Assembly (NCBI GenBank): GCA_937891215.1
Contig: CALAEU010000081.1
Coordinates: 1-24,809, forward strand
Source: an uncultured Clostridia bacterium
Lineage (GTDB): Bacteria > Bacillota_A > Clostridia > Oscillospirales > Acutalibacteraceae
Direction of reading: 5' to 3'
Length of the DNA stretch: 24,809 nt
Made by a program: the position numbers and the translations under genes. Under the pieces are notes generated by a model. That model did no database searches. It worked only from the letters and a program-made list of their open reading frames with translations, and was not told the DNA's origin. How positions within the stretch are numbered: position 1 is the first letter of the stretch; every line of letters starts with the position of its first letter. Shown here one piece after another: positions 16,097 to 22,056 of the stretch.

Positions 16097-16204
16097 CTCT
16101 TAAATTTCTTTTCTAACATACTTATTTCATAAATCAATCGCATAGGTAATCGATAAATTTTTAAACCCTAAAAACCTTGGGTGCGAAAAGGAGAATGATT
16201 TATG
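16078..16204 (+). repeat. ~125-bp leader repeat, copy B
   Basis: Second copy of the sequence at 6671-6797, in the same orientation, ending at the ATG of the DUF2958 gene. The two start codons are 9,407 bases apart. The copies have small indels (for example three extra A in copy A after the shared CATAAATC), so they are not a very recent duplication. Confidence 0.85.
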
Positions 16205-16561
16205 AAACTTTTAACAAAAGAATTAGAAAAGAAATTTGATGAAACACCACTTTATTCAAAAGATGGACAAGGTTATGATGCCGAAGTGCTGGTTAAGTAT
16301 TTTAATCCTATTGGTGCTGGAACTTGGCTCATTACGGAAGCAGAGAAACAACCAAACGGAGATTATTTGCTTTTTGGTTTCTGTCACATTCTCGAATGGG
16401 AATGGGGATATGTTATGCTTTCTGAATTGGAAAATCTTCATCTTCCTTTCGGTTTTACAATTGAAAGAGATTTATATTCAAAGGGAACAGTAAGAGAACT
16501 TTGTGATATTGATTTAGATAAAGAGACCGAGGAAATCGACAATGACGAAGAAGAGCGATGA
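16202..16561 (+). CDS. DUF2958 family protein
   Basis: A 119-aa protein recognised by its opening MKLLTKELEKKF, then PLYSKDGQGYDAEVLVKYF, GAGTWLITEAE, and LPFGFTIERDLY, in the order typical of DUF2958. Members are common next to antirestriction and plasmid genes; no biochemical role is established to my knowledge. The C-terminus is very acidic (DKETEEIDNDEEER), which recalls DNA-mimic proteins, although that is only a suggestion. The ribosome site is AAAAGGAG about 11 bases ahead. It starts an operon with the ArdC-like gene 15 bases downstream. Confidence 0.75.
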   Translation: MKLLTKELEKKFDETPLYSKDGQGYDAEVLVKYFNPIGAGTWLITEAEKQPNGDYLLFGFCHILEWEWGYVMLSELENLHLPFGFTIERDLYSKGTVRELCDIDLDKETEEIDNDEEER

Positions 16562-16576
16562 AAGGAGTTAACTGAT

Positions 16577-17572
16577 ATGGGAAACAGTATTGCAAATATA
16601 GTAACAGATAAAATACTTGCTCGTATGCAGGAAGCAGAACAAAAAGGTGAAACATTCCATTGGATAAAACCTTTTGCTATTGGAAGTCCAAATAGAGCAT
16701 ACAGTTTTGAAACGATGAAAGCATATACAGGAATTAACAGATTGATTTTAGATAATACAGAATACTTAACCAAGAGAATGATAAACGATATAAACGAAAA
16801 AAACACCGATACTTTTTATCACATCAGAAAAGGGGCAAGAAGTTCTATGGTTTGTTTTTATACAACAAAACCAGTCATTGATAAAGAAACTGGCGAACCT
16901 ATGATTGATGAAGAAACCGGTTTAGAAGTTCAACGAAAAATTTTAAAATATACTCCTGTTTTCAGTAGAGAAGATATTGTTCGCTCTGATAACGGAGAAG
17001 TTCTTCCATCTAAATTTGATTTTAAACACTATAATTACGATGAAATAACAGAACAGATGCGAGAAGCACTCGACCGTTTCAACAGACTTTTTAATTATTA
17101 TTGTAAGAAATATGGAATAAAAGTAGAAATCATCAAAGATGGTACAGAAGCATATTTTTCCCACGACATGAGAATTCGTGTGCCAGAGATGACAAATTTT
17201 AAGAGTGTTTATGACTATATAACAACACTTGCTCACGAAATGGCACATAGCACAGGTATGCTACTTGGAAGATTTGATAATAAAAGTTCTGTTGATGCGA
17301 AAATTGATTATGCCAAAGAAGAATTGATTGCAGAAATTTCTTCTGAGATTATCGCAAATGAACTACAAATCATTGATGACAGCAACACACCTGACAATGC
17401 AATTGCTTATATTCATAGTTGGTCAAGTTTTTTAAAAGATAGACCGAGCGAAATTTTAAGTGCTGCCGCAAAGGCTGAAAAGGTTGTGGAATTTTTAATG
17501 GAAACTTTAAAAGAAATGGAATTGTTGGAAGAACAACATAAGAATATAGAAAGTGAGGATATTGACAGATGA
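16577..17572 (+). CDS. ArdC-like antirestriction protein with zincin domain
   Basis: A 331-aa protein. The N-terminal domain (about 1-135) has NRAYSFETMKAYTGINRL and FYHIRKGARSSMVCFY, matching the single-stranded-DNA-binding domain of ArdC. The C-terminal domain is a metallopeptidase-like fold with HEMAH (residues 220-224) and EELIAE (248-253) as the likely third metal ligand. ArdC proteins coat incoming single-stranded DNA and protect it from restriction in the new host, so this gene would help the element enter cells with other restriction enzymes. The element thus carries both a restriction system and an antirestriction factor. The ribosome site GAAAGGAG is at 16559-16566. The stop overlaps the next start (ATGA). 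Confidence 0.75.
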   Translation: MGNSIANIVTDKILARMQEAEQKGETFHWIKPFAIGSPNRAYSFETMKAYTGINRLILDNTEYLTKRMINDINEKNTDTFYHIRKGARSSMVCFYTTKPVIDKETGEPMIDEETGLEVQRKILKYTPVFSREDIVRSDNGEVLPSKFDFKHYNYDEITEQMREALDRFNRLFNYYCKKYGIKVEIIKDGTEAYFSHDMRIRVPEMTNFKSVYDYITTLAHEMAHSTGMLLGRFDNKSSVDAKIDYAKEELIAEISSEIIANELQIIDDSNTPDNAIAYIHSWSSFLKDRPSEILSAAAKAEKVVEFLMETLKEMELLEEQHKNIESEDIDR

Positions 17573-17742
17573 ACAATAACACTGATAGAAAATATGCAAA
17601 CATTGAAGAACTTCGCAGAAGAAGTAAGGAAGGTTTTTTAAGTAAACTAATAAATCAGGTAACACCTATCAAAGAAACAATTCAAAAAACAGAATCAGAA
17701 CAAGGTTATGATGAACTTGTTTCATCAATTTTAGATGATTAA
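17569..17742 (+). CDS. 57-aa protein coupled to the ArdC-like gene
   Basis: The gene reads ATG at 17569, overlapping the ArdC-like stop codon by four bases, to TAA at 17740-17742. The product starts MNNNTDRKYANIEELRRRS and ends DELVSSILDD, a charged helical peptide with no recognised family. Translational coupling and the terminator just after it support it as a real gene. No function can be given. Confidence 0.55.
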   Translation: MNNNTDRKYANIEELRRRSKEGFLSKLINQVTPIKETIQKTESEQGYDELVSSILDD

Positions 17743-17746
17743 AAGA

Positions 17747-17781
17747 AACAACAGCGCAGATTTATATCTGCGCTGTTGTTT
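17747..17781. terminator. Strong hairpin terminator
   Basis: AACAACAGCGCAGA and TCTGCGCTGTTGTT form a 14-bp perfect stem with loop TTTATA. The T run after it is short (TTT), but the stem is the most stable in the element. It closes the DUF2958-ArdC operon. Confidence 0.8.
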
Positions 17782-17793
17782 ATAGAAAACAAG

Positions 17794-17811
17794 AAAGTTA
17801 TGAGAAAAAAT
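17794..17811 (+). repeat. 18-bp repeat, copy 3
   Basis: Exact AAAGTTATGAGAAAAAAT, 12 bases after the terminator hairpin at 17747-17781. Confidence 0.9.
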
Positions 17812-17966
17812 TGCATTTATAAAAAACCTTTAAACTTAACCATAATTCACATATTTCTTTGTTTTTCCTACCTTCATTTTTTCTCAATTTTTTTGCGATT
17901 TTTCACCCGTTTTTATTGTGTATTTTCAACAAACTTTTTTGATGAAAAAAATCCCCAAAAAACAAA

Positions 17967-17984
17967 AAAGTTATGAGAAAAAAT
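17967..17984 (+). repeat. 18-bp repeat, copy 4
   Basis: Exact AAAGTTATGAGAAAAAAT in the gene-free region, followed by TG as in copy 3. Confidence 0.9.
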
Positions 17985-18047
17985 TGAAAAGTGACATTTT
18001 CTTTAAATGTGACACAAAAAAATTTTTCAAGCCATTTTTTGAGCAAA

Positions 18048-18066
18048 AAAGTTATGAGAAAAAAAT
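18048..18066 (+). repeat. 18-bp repeat, copy 5
   Basis: AAAGTTATGAGAAAAAAAT, with one extra A, 81 bases after copy 4. Confidence 0.9.
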
Positions 18067-18126
18067 TCGCCTTTTTAAAAACTCCAACCTTTATCGTTTT
18101 CGAAAATTTCTTTACTGCTATTTTTA

Positions 18127-18176
18127 TTGTGCATATTGCACAACACTTTTTTTGTGCACCTTCCGTAATTTGTGCA
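18127..18176. promoter_or_regulatory. TTGTGCA operator cluster
   Basis: TTGTGCA-TAT-TGCACAA (18127-18143) is a perfect 7-3-7 palindrome. Two further direct copies of TTGTGCA lie at 18152-18158 and 18170-18176, the last ending seven bases before the -35 box at 18183. The arrangement looks like binding sites of an activator or repressor that controls the promoter. Confidence 0.6.
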
Positions 18177-18182
18177 GATTGC

Positions 18183-18211
18183 TTGACAAAACGGGTTTCA
18201 GAGGCTATAAT
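18183..18211 (+). promoter_or_regulatory. Consensus sigma-A promoter
   Basis: TTGACA (18183-18188), a 17-base spacer and TATAAT (18206-18211): both hexamers are perfect. It reads into the 18274 gene and probably on through the orphan recombinase domain and the 83-aa gene. Confidence 0.9.
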
Positions 18212-18273
18212 CGAAGTATAGTTCGAGGCCACGAATTAACTACACTAAAATCCAGAAAGGAGATTTATAGTTA

Positions 18274-18615
18274 ATGACAAACATTGAAATAATAAACAAC
18301 TTAAAAATCAAACTTGCTTCCGATGGAGCAATTAGAGGTTTATTAAAAAAAGATAAAATAGTTCCGGCAGAAGAGATTTATACCAGAGGTGCTTGGAAGA
18401 AACAGGGTTATAAAATAAATAAAGATGAAGAACCTGTTGCCAAAGCATACATTACTATAACGATTGGCAAAAAGATAATAAAAGAAAACGGTGTTACTTA
18501 CGAAAAGCCGATAATGATACCAGTTCTTGCTGGTTTCTTCAAAGAAAGTCAGACAACAAAAATAGAAGTTGCAACAAATGTTGCAACTTCTATTACACTC
18601 ACAACTGCTGCATAA
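18274..18615 (+). CDS. Small ArdC-N/LtrC-like domain protein
   Basis: A 113-aa protein. EIYTRGAWKKQGYKINKDEEPVAKAYITI (about 34-62, described by its ends) follows the pattern of the N-terminal single-stranded-DNA-binding domain of ArdC/LtrC proteins (a Trp, then a Gly-Tyr and a lysine-rich turn before strands). PVLAGFFKESQTTKIEV matches the end of that domain. No zincin domain follows. The last 15 residues are Thr/Ala/Val-rich and are encoded by a large inverted repeat. It is the first gene after the consensus promoter, with GAAAGGAG about 11 bases ahead. The likely role is protection or binding of transferred single-stranded DNA; moderate certainty only. Confidence 0.5.
   Translation: MTNIEIINNLKIKLASDGAIRGLLKKDKIVPAEEIYTRGAWKKQGYKINKDEEPVAKAYITITIGKKIIKENGVTYEKPIMIPVLAGFFKESQTTKIEVATNVATSITLTTAA
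18561..18594. repeat. 15-bp perfect inverted repeat inside a coding region
   Basis: AATAGAAGTTGCAAC and GTTGCAACTTCTATT flank the loop AAAT near the 3' end of the 18274 gene. There is no T run, so it is not a standard terminator. It may reduce transcription of the downstream recombinase-like genes or stabilise the mRNA. Confidence 0.85.
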
Positions 18616-18676
18616 CAAAAGTGTTAAAAAATACGATTATATATTATTTACCCAAAAAGAAAGGAGTACACACTTT

Positions 18677-19057
18677 ATGGACAAATTTAAAATCTCTGGT
18701 TATATCAGATGTGCACATTGTAATGAAAACGAGCAAGATAGCACATCAATAGAAAACCAGAAACAAATCATACAAGATTATGTAAAAACATATTTCCCTA
18801 ACAGCAATCTTGATTTTTATGTTGATAAAAACTGCTCTGGTCTTACTTTTGAGCAAAGAGAAAATTATCAGAAAATGAAACCTCTTTTAATGAGTAAACA
18901 TTACGATATTCTTATTGTAAAAGACTTATCTCGTTTTTCTCGTCATATCGGTAATGTTCTTTTGGAATTAGGAAACCTACAAAATGCAGGAGTTAATTTT
19001 ATCTCAATTACCGACAATATAAATATCCCAAATGATTGTCAACCAACCAAAACATAA
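18677..19057 (+). CDS. Orphan serine-recombinase catalytic domain lacking the catalytic serine
   Basis: A 126-aa protein that aligns almost end to end with residues 1-120 of the element recombinase at 19557, sharing DSTSIENQK, IIQDYV, SNLDFY, RENYQKM, LLMSKHYDILIVKDLSRFSR and more. The recombinase active-site run YTRIS (serine 12) is here YIRCA, so alanine 13 stands in for the nucleophile. The arginine in DRDRSG is also changed, to DKNCSG. The DLSRFSR arginines remain. The protein stops where the DNA-binding recombinase domain should begin. Its leader, GAAAGGAGTACA...CTTT-ATG, is also like that of the full gene. It is a duplication product, perhaps decayed, perhaps kept as a regulator that pairs with the recombinase. 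Confidence 0.8.
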   Translation: MDKFKISGYIRCAHCNENEQDSTSIENQKQIIQDYVKTYFPNSNLDFYVDKNCSGLTFEQRENYQKMKPLLMSKHYDILIVKDLSRFSRHIGNVLLELGNLQNAGVNFISITDNINIPNDCQPTKT

Positions 19058-19136
19058 TTCAATCTATCCCCTGCTGCATAATTGAACATTTATTGGAAAA
19101 TAATATAAGAAAAGGAAGGAGGTCATACATCAGTTT

Positions 19137-19388
19137 ATGATTAAGGAAATCAACGAGAATTCTAAAATCATATTTTACTGGCTAACACAAAAAGAAAGAA
19201 ATGACGATAACCTACAACAAGACTTGAACAAAAAATATGATGAACACAAAAGCAAGGGTTACAAGGTTTGTACCTTTGTATCAGGAGATGGAAATCTTCT
19301 GGACAATACTAAAAACCTTTTGCTTCACAATCGAGAAATTATCGCCGAACAAAGTTTCGGCGATAACTCATCTCTCAATGCAGATTAA
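19137..19388 (+). CDS. 83-aa hypothetical protein upstream of the recombinase
   Basis: A small soluble protein beginning MIKEINENSKIIFYWLTQKE, with YKVCTFVSGDGNLLDNTKNLL in its second half. I do not recognise the family, though a strand-helix-strand layout is likely. AAGGAGG lies about 14 bases ahead, a rather long spacing, so the start may be wrong. The stop codon falls between the arms of an inverted repeat. Its position just upstream of the recombinase makes it one candidate for an excision directionality factor, but nothing in the sequence proves this. Confidence 0.5.
   Translation: MIKEINENSKIIFYWLTQKERNDDNLQQDLNKKYDEHKSKGYKVCTFVSGDGNLLDNTKNLLLHNREIIAEQSFGDNSSLNAD
19339..19366. repeat. 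Inverted repeat at the end of the 83-aa gene
   Basis: TTATCGCCGAA and TTCGGCGATAA, an 11-bp perfect stem with loop CAAAGT, inside the 3' coding region. Confidence 0.8.
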
Positions 19389-19399
19389 ACATCTGCATT
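19377..19399. terminator. Hairpin at the stop codon of the 83-aa gene
   Basis: AATGCAGAT and ATCTGCATT around TAAAC, which contains the stop codon. There is no T run, so termination is uncertain. With the hairpin just upstream it makes a double-stem boundary before the recombinase promoter. Confidence 0.5.
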
Positions 19400-19470
19400 A
19401 CATATAAATAAGATTGTAGCAAAAAATAAATCATTTATAATATGCTTAATAAAAATACCACAAATTACAA

Positions 19471-19499
19471 TTGATTCTAATTAATCTTTATGTTACAAT
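19471..19499 (+). promoter_or_regulatory. Promoter of the recombinase gene
   Basis: TTGATT (19471-19476), 17 bases, TACAAT (19494-19499), giving a start of transcription about 50 bases before the recombinase ATG. It implies that the recombinase can be expressed in the integrated state. Confidence 0.65.
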
Positions 19500-19556
19500 G
19501 TTGTTCATAAAGATGCTCGATAAAATATACATCATTGAAAGGAGTACATATACTTT

Positions 19557-21797
19557 ATGGCATATAATATTGCTGGTTACACCAGAATTTCAGTTGACAC
19601 CGAAAAAGATCAAGATAGCACATCAATTGAAAATCAGAAAAAAATTATTCAAGATTATGTAGCAACATATTTTCCTGACAGCAATCTTGATTTTTATATT
19701 GACCGTGATCGCTCAGGTTATACTTTTGAGCAGAGAGAAAATTATCAGAAAATGAGACCTCTATTAATGAGTAAACACTACGATATTCTTATTGTTAAAG
19801 ACTTATCTCGTTTTTCTCGTCGTAACAGCAGAGGTCTTGTAGAGTTAGAAGATTTGCGAGATGCTGGGGTTCGTATTATAGCAATAACTGATGTTGTTGA
19901 CTACCCTACCAAAGACGATTGGCAACAAATTCAATTTAAATTCTTAATGAATGAAATGCCTGTTACGGATGCTTCTAAAAAAGTTAGAACTGTTATTGAT
20001 ATCAGACAGCAACAAGGCAAGTGGGTTTGTGCTGTTCCATATGGTTATTACATCACTAACGGCAAAACAATGGAATATGAAGTTGATAAAGATGCTGTTC
20101 CTGTTATTCAAGAAATTTATGAATTGTATCTTGATGGATGGGGTTATAAAAAAATCGCTAAACACTTAACCGAAAAAAAAGTTCCAACACCAAGAATGTT
20201 GGAAAAAGAGCGAAGAGATGCAAAAAGAATTGCAAACGGTGATAAACCAACAAAAATCAAAACAAGTCCCCTTTGGGCCGTTCCTACAATAAAAGAAATT
20301 CTTGTAAATGATTTTTACATCGGTACTTTGAGACAAAGGAAATATATTCGTAAGACAATTCACGGTAAAGACAAATTAGTAAATGATGCAGAGCATCGTG
20401 TATTTGAAAAACATCACGAAGCAATAATCGATGATGTCACCTTTGCAAAAGTTCAACAGCAAATAAAATCTCGAACAACAAACCATTATCGTGGTACTAA
20501 AAAATATGATACAACATATTCTGGTTTTTTGTTTTGTGGCGATTGTAATTCACCAATGTTTTCTATGAGCAGACCCGATTTAGCACCAGCCTACATTTGT
20601 GGTTCTTATCATAAGCACGGAAAAAACCGCGAATTAGGTGGTTGTACTTCACATCATACAAGAGTAGATATGCTTGATATTATGATAAAAAAATATATTG
20701 AAAGAGTAATGTTGAATTCGAGTAAGATGATTGCTGAATTAGAAAAAGCAATCAAAGACGAACCTAAAACAATTAATGATGATACTTCTTCTCTTGAAAA
20801 GGCAGAAATTGAACTTGCAAGAAAAAAAGAAGAATTGAAAAACAACACTGTTTATAGAAACAGAGACCTTACTCGTGCTGAAACACGATACGAAGGAACT
20901 GTGTTACAAGAAAAAATCGAAGAAATTTACGAGCGATACGATGCAATAGAAGATGAATTATCAGACAAAATTGAATATTTAGAAAACCAAGTAAAATTAC
21001 TCGCTGATAAGCGAAACACACGAATACAAATAAACAGAATAGCAAGAACTGCTATTGAAATATTCAAGGAGATTCTTGAAAAAGAAAAACTTGATAAAGG
21101 TGATTTATCACTAATTGTTGATAAAATAATTGTTTATAATAACAATATCGAAATAAAACTCAAATCAGATATTTCTATGTTGCTTGAAACAGGGACGGTC
21201 TCCAAGGAACTCTTGGAGACATCCAGTTTCGTAGGGAGTAATGCTGTAAATTTTGAGTGGGACACTAAAAGTATCTCAAAAGCACAAATAGTCCAGAAAG
21301 TACCACACCAGAAGGACAAGGCTTTTAGTGTCAATGTTATATGTGAAGGTGACCCGTTGGAAATATTTACCGCAAGTGATGGAGAGGTTATTTTTAAAAA
21401 GTACTCCCCTATGGGTGAAATTTCGCAGTTTTCGGGGCAGTATTCCGAGGTTCTCAGCCGAACATCCGGAATGCCCGTTCTTATTACCGACCGTGACCAT
21501 GTGGTTTCCGCCTCAGGAATTGCCAAAAAGGATGTACTTGAAAAGCACATTTCCCATGAAATGGAAGAATTAATGGAGAACAGGGAGAACTACATCAAGC
21601 AAAATGGGGCATCCCCTTTTCACCCAATTGATAATATGGAGTTATCTGCCTCATTAGCTTTCCCCATTATTGCTTCGGGTGATATTGGCGGAGCGGTTAT
21701 TTTTCTTGAAAACGAAAATGGTGATTATCCTACTGACACAGAAATCAAGCTTGCGCAGGTAGCGGCAGCGTTTTTGGGGAAACAAATGGAAGAGTAA
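19557..21797 (+). CDS. Large serine recombinase, fused in frame to the SpoVT C-terminal domain
   Basis: A 746-aa fusion. Residues 1-120 are the resolvase catalytic domain with YTRIS (catalytic serine 12), DRSG (51-54) and DLSRFSR (82-88). Next come a recombinase domain (about 140-310), a zinc ribbon (C327, C330, C348, C363) and a coiled-coil stretch (about 395-510). Residues 1-598 are element-encoded. From residue 599 the protein is SpoVT: EGDPLEIF, then GEVIFKKYSPMGE and a GAF-like sensor domain to the end. In the excised circle the frame would instead continue into the left end (2639-2722) and stop after 27 codons, giving a 625-aa recombinase. The enzyme should perform attP x attB integration at GA and, with a directionality factor, excision. 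The ribosome site is GAAAGGAG, about 12 bases ahead. Confidence 0.93.
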   Translation: MAYNIAGYTRISVDTEKDQDSTSIENQKKIIQDYVATYFPDSNLDFYIDRDRSGYTFEQRENYQKMRPLLMSKHYDILIVKDLSRFSRRNSRGLVELEDLRDAGVRIIAITDVVDYPTKDDWQQIQFKFLMNEMPVTDASKKVRTVIDIRQQQGKWVCAVPYGYYITNGKTMEYEVDKDAVPVIQEIYELYLDGWGYKKIAKHLTEKKVPTPRMLEKERRDAKRIANGDKPTKIKTSPLWAVPTIKEILVNDFYIGTLRQRKYIRKTIHGKDKLVNDAEHRVFEKHHEAIIDDVTFAKVQQQIKSRTTNHYRGTKKYDTTYSGFLFCGDCNSPMFSMSRPDLAPAYICGSYHKHGKNRELGGCTSHHTRVDMLDIMIKKYIERVMLNSSKMIAELEKAIKDEPKTINDDTSSLEKAEIELARKKEELKNNTVYRNRDLTRAETRYEGTVLQEKIEEIYERYDAIEDELSDKIEYLENQVKLLADKRNTRIQINRIARTAIEIFKEILEKEKLDKGDLSLIVDKIIVYNNNIEIKLKSDISMLLETGTVSKELLETSSFVGSNAVNFEWDTKSISKAQIVQKVPHQKDKAFSVNVICEGDPLEIFTASDGEVIFKKYSPMGEISQFSGQYSEVLSRTSGMPVLITDRDHVVSASGIAKKDVLEKHISHEMEELMENRENYIKQNGASPFHPIDNMELSASLAFPIIASGDIGGAVIFLENENGDYPTDTEIKLAQVAAAFLGKQMEE
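21328..21360. repeat. attR, right attachment site
   Basis: Left attP arm GTGTCAATGTTATATGTGA (21328-21346), AGGT, the crossover GA (21351-21352) and then host spoVT sequence CCCGTTGG. Joined to 2641-2663 it makes a near-palindrome: 17 of 19 arm positions match. Confidence 0.88.
21351..21797 (+). pseudogene. spoVT: 3' part of spoVT (C-terminal GAF-like domain), translated as a recombinase fusion
   Basis: Codons 32-179 of spoVT, in frame with the recombinase. It starts DPLEIFTASDGEVIFKKYSP, the end of the AbrB domain, and continues through a linker and the GAF-like sensor domain (PVLITDRDHVVSASGIAKK and SLAFPIIASGDIGGAVIF). It lacks its own start and promoter. In the native protein this part tetramerises SpoVT and may sense a ligand. 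It is intact and free of stops, so precise excision would restore a full gene. Confidence 0.92.
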
Positions 21798-21820
21798 TAC
21801 AAAGTGCTAAGCACTTTGTA
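21798..21820. terminator. Palindrome after spoVT
   Basis: TACAAAGTGC and GCACTTTGTA, a 10-bp perfect stem with loop TAA, immediately after the spoVT stop codon. There is no T run. It probably ends or stabilises the transcript. Confidence 0.55.
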
Positions 21821-21897
21821 GCGATATAAATCCTGACGGATTTGCGATATATCTTTCAATGCGATATGCCTGCAGCGCGATATGTGCCTGACGGCAC
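21821..21897. repeat. Short palindromic repeat cluster (GCGATAT units)
   Basis: GCGATAT occurs four times (21821, 21844, 21861, 21877). Two small hairpins share the loop TGAC: AAATCC-TGAC-GGATTT (21828-21843) and GTGCC-TGAC-GGCAC (21884-21897). This looks like an interspersed REP-type repeat of the host genome. The rest of the interval to 22056 shows only an AT-rich promoter-like stretch. Confidence 0.7.
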
Positions 21898-22056
21898 GAG
21901 TGAAAGAATGAACAAGTACACAAAAGAGTTTTCTTTGTTTTGTGCAAACCTACAAAACCTCTAAACAGGTAATTTTATTCATTGTAAAACAGTACTTCTT
22001 ATGTTAAAATGTTATTTGTATGAGTACGTACAGATTTTAACATAAGGGGTGTTTTT

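Larger units (their letters stand above)
17782..18273. other. Gene-free AT-rich region, candidate origin or control region
   Basis: About 490 bases without a convincing gene. It holds three of the five 18-bp repeats (17794, 17967, 18048), a partial inverted copy (TTTTTTCTCA near 17875), long A and T tracts, an imperfect inverted repeat around TGACATTT (17992-18014), a cluster of TTGTGCA sites and a consensus promoter. Repeats in one direction in AT-rich DNA are typical of iteron-type replication origins, and the element encodes a primase-like protein with C-terminal DNA-binding helices. An origin role is inferred; a purely regulatory role is equally possible. Confidence 0.5.
2641..21352. mobile_element. 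Integrative and mobilizable element in spoVT, 18,712 bp, with type I R-M cargo
   Basis: The boundaries follow directly from spoVT: codons 1-31 end at 2638 and codons 32-179 resume at 21351. The element encodes its own large serine recombinase at the right end, a MobV relaxase at the left end, a primase-like replication protein, ArdC-like antirestriction proteins and a type I restriction-modification operon. It has no type IV secretion genes, so it should be mobilized by a helper element. A GA crossover dinucleotide is also known for the TnpX and TndX recombinases of Tn4451 and Tn5397, which suggests a related recombination mechanism. One GA copy is counted in the length. Whether the element still excises cannot be seen from one sequence. 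Confidence 0.92.

Noticed and set aside
17794..18066. CRISPR array
   Set aside because: Only three copies of an 18-bp motif lie here, at spacings of 173 and 81 bases, A-rich and without regular spacers or cas genes.
17776..18274. Open frames in the gene-free region 17776-18274 on both strands
   Set aside because: They are low-complexity Lys/Phe-rich translations of A and T tracts, overlap each other, and have no ribosome sites.
2641..21352. A complete conjugative element
   Set aside because: No VirB4, VirD4 coupling protein or other type IV secretion gene is present; only a MobV relaxase is seen.
21821..21897. Right end of the mobile element within the palindromic repeat cluster
   Set aside because: The spoVT reading frame is continuous host sequence from 21351 to 21797, so the element ends before this cluster.
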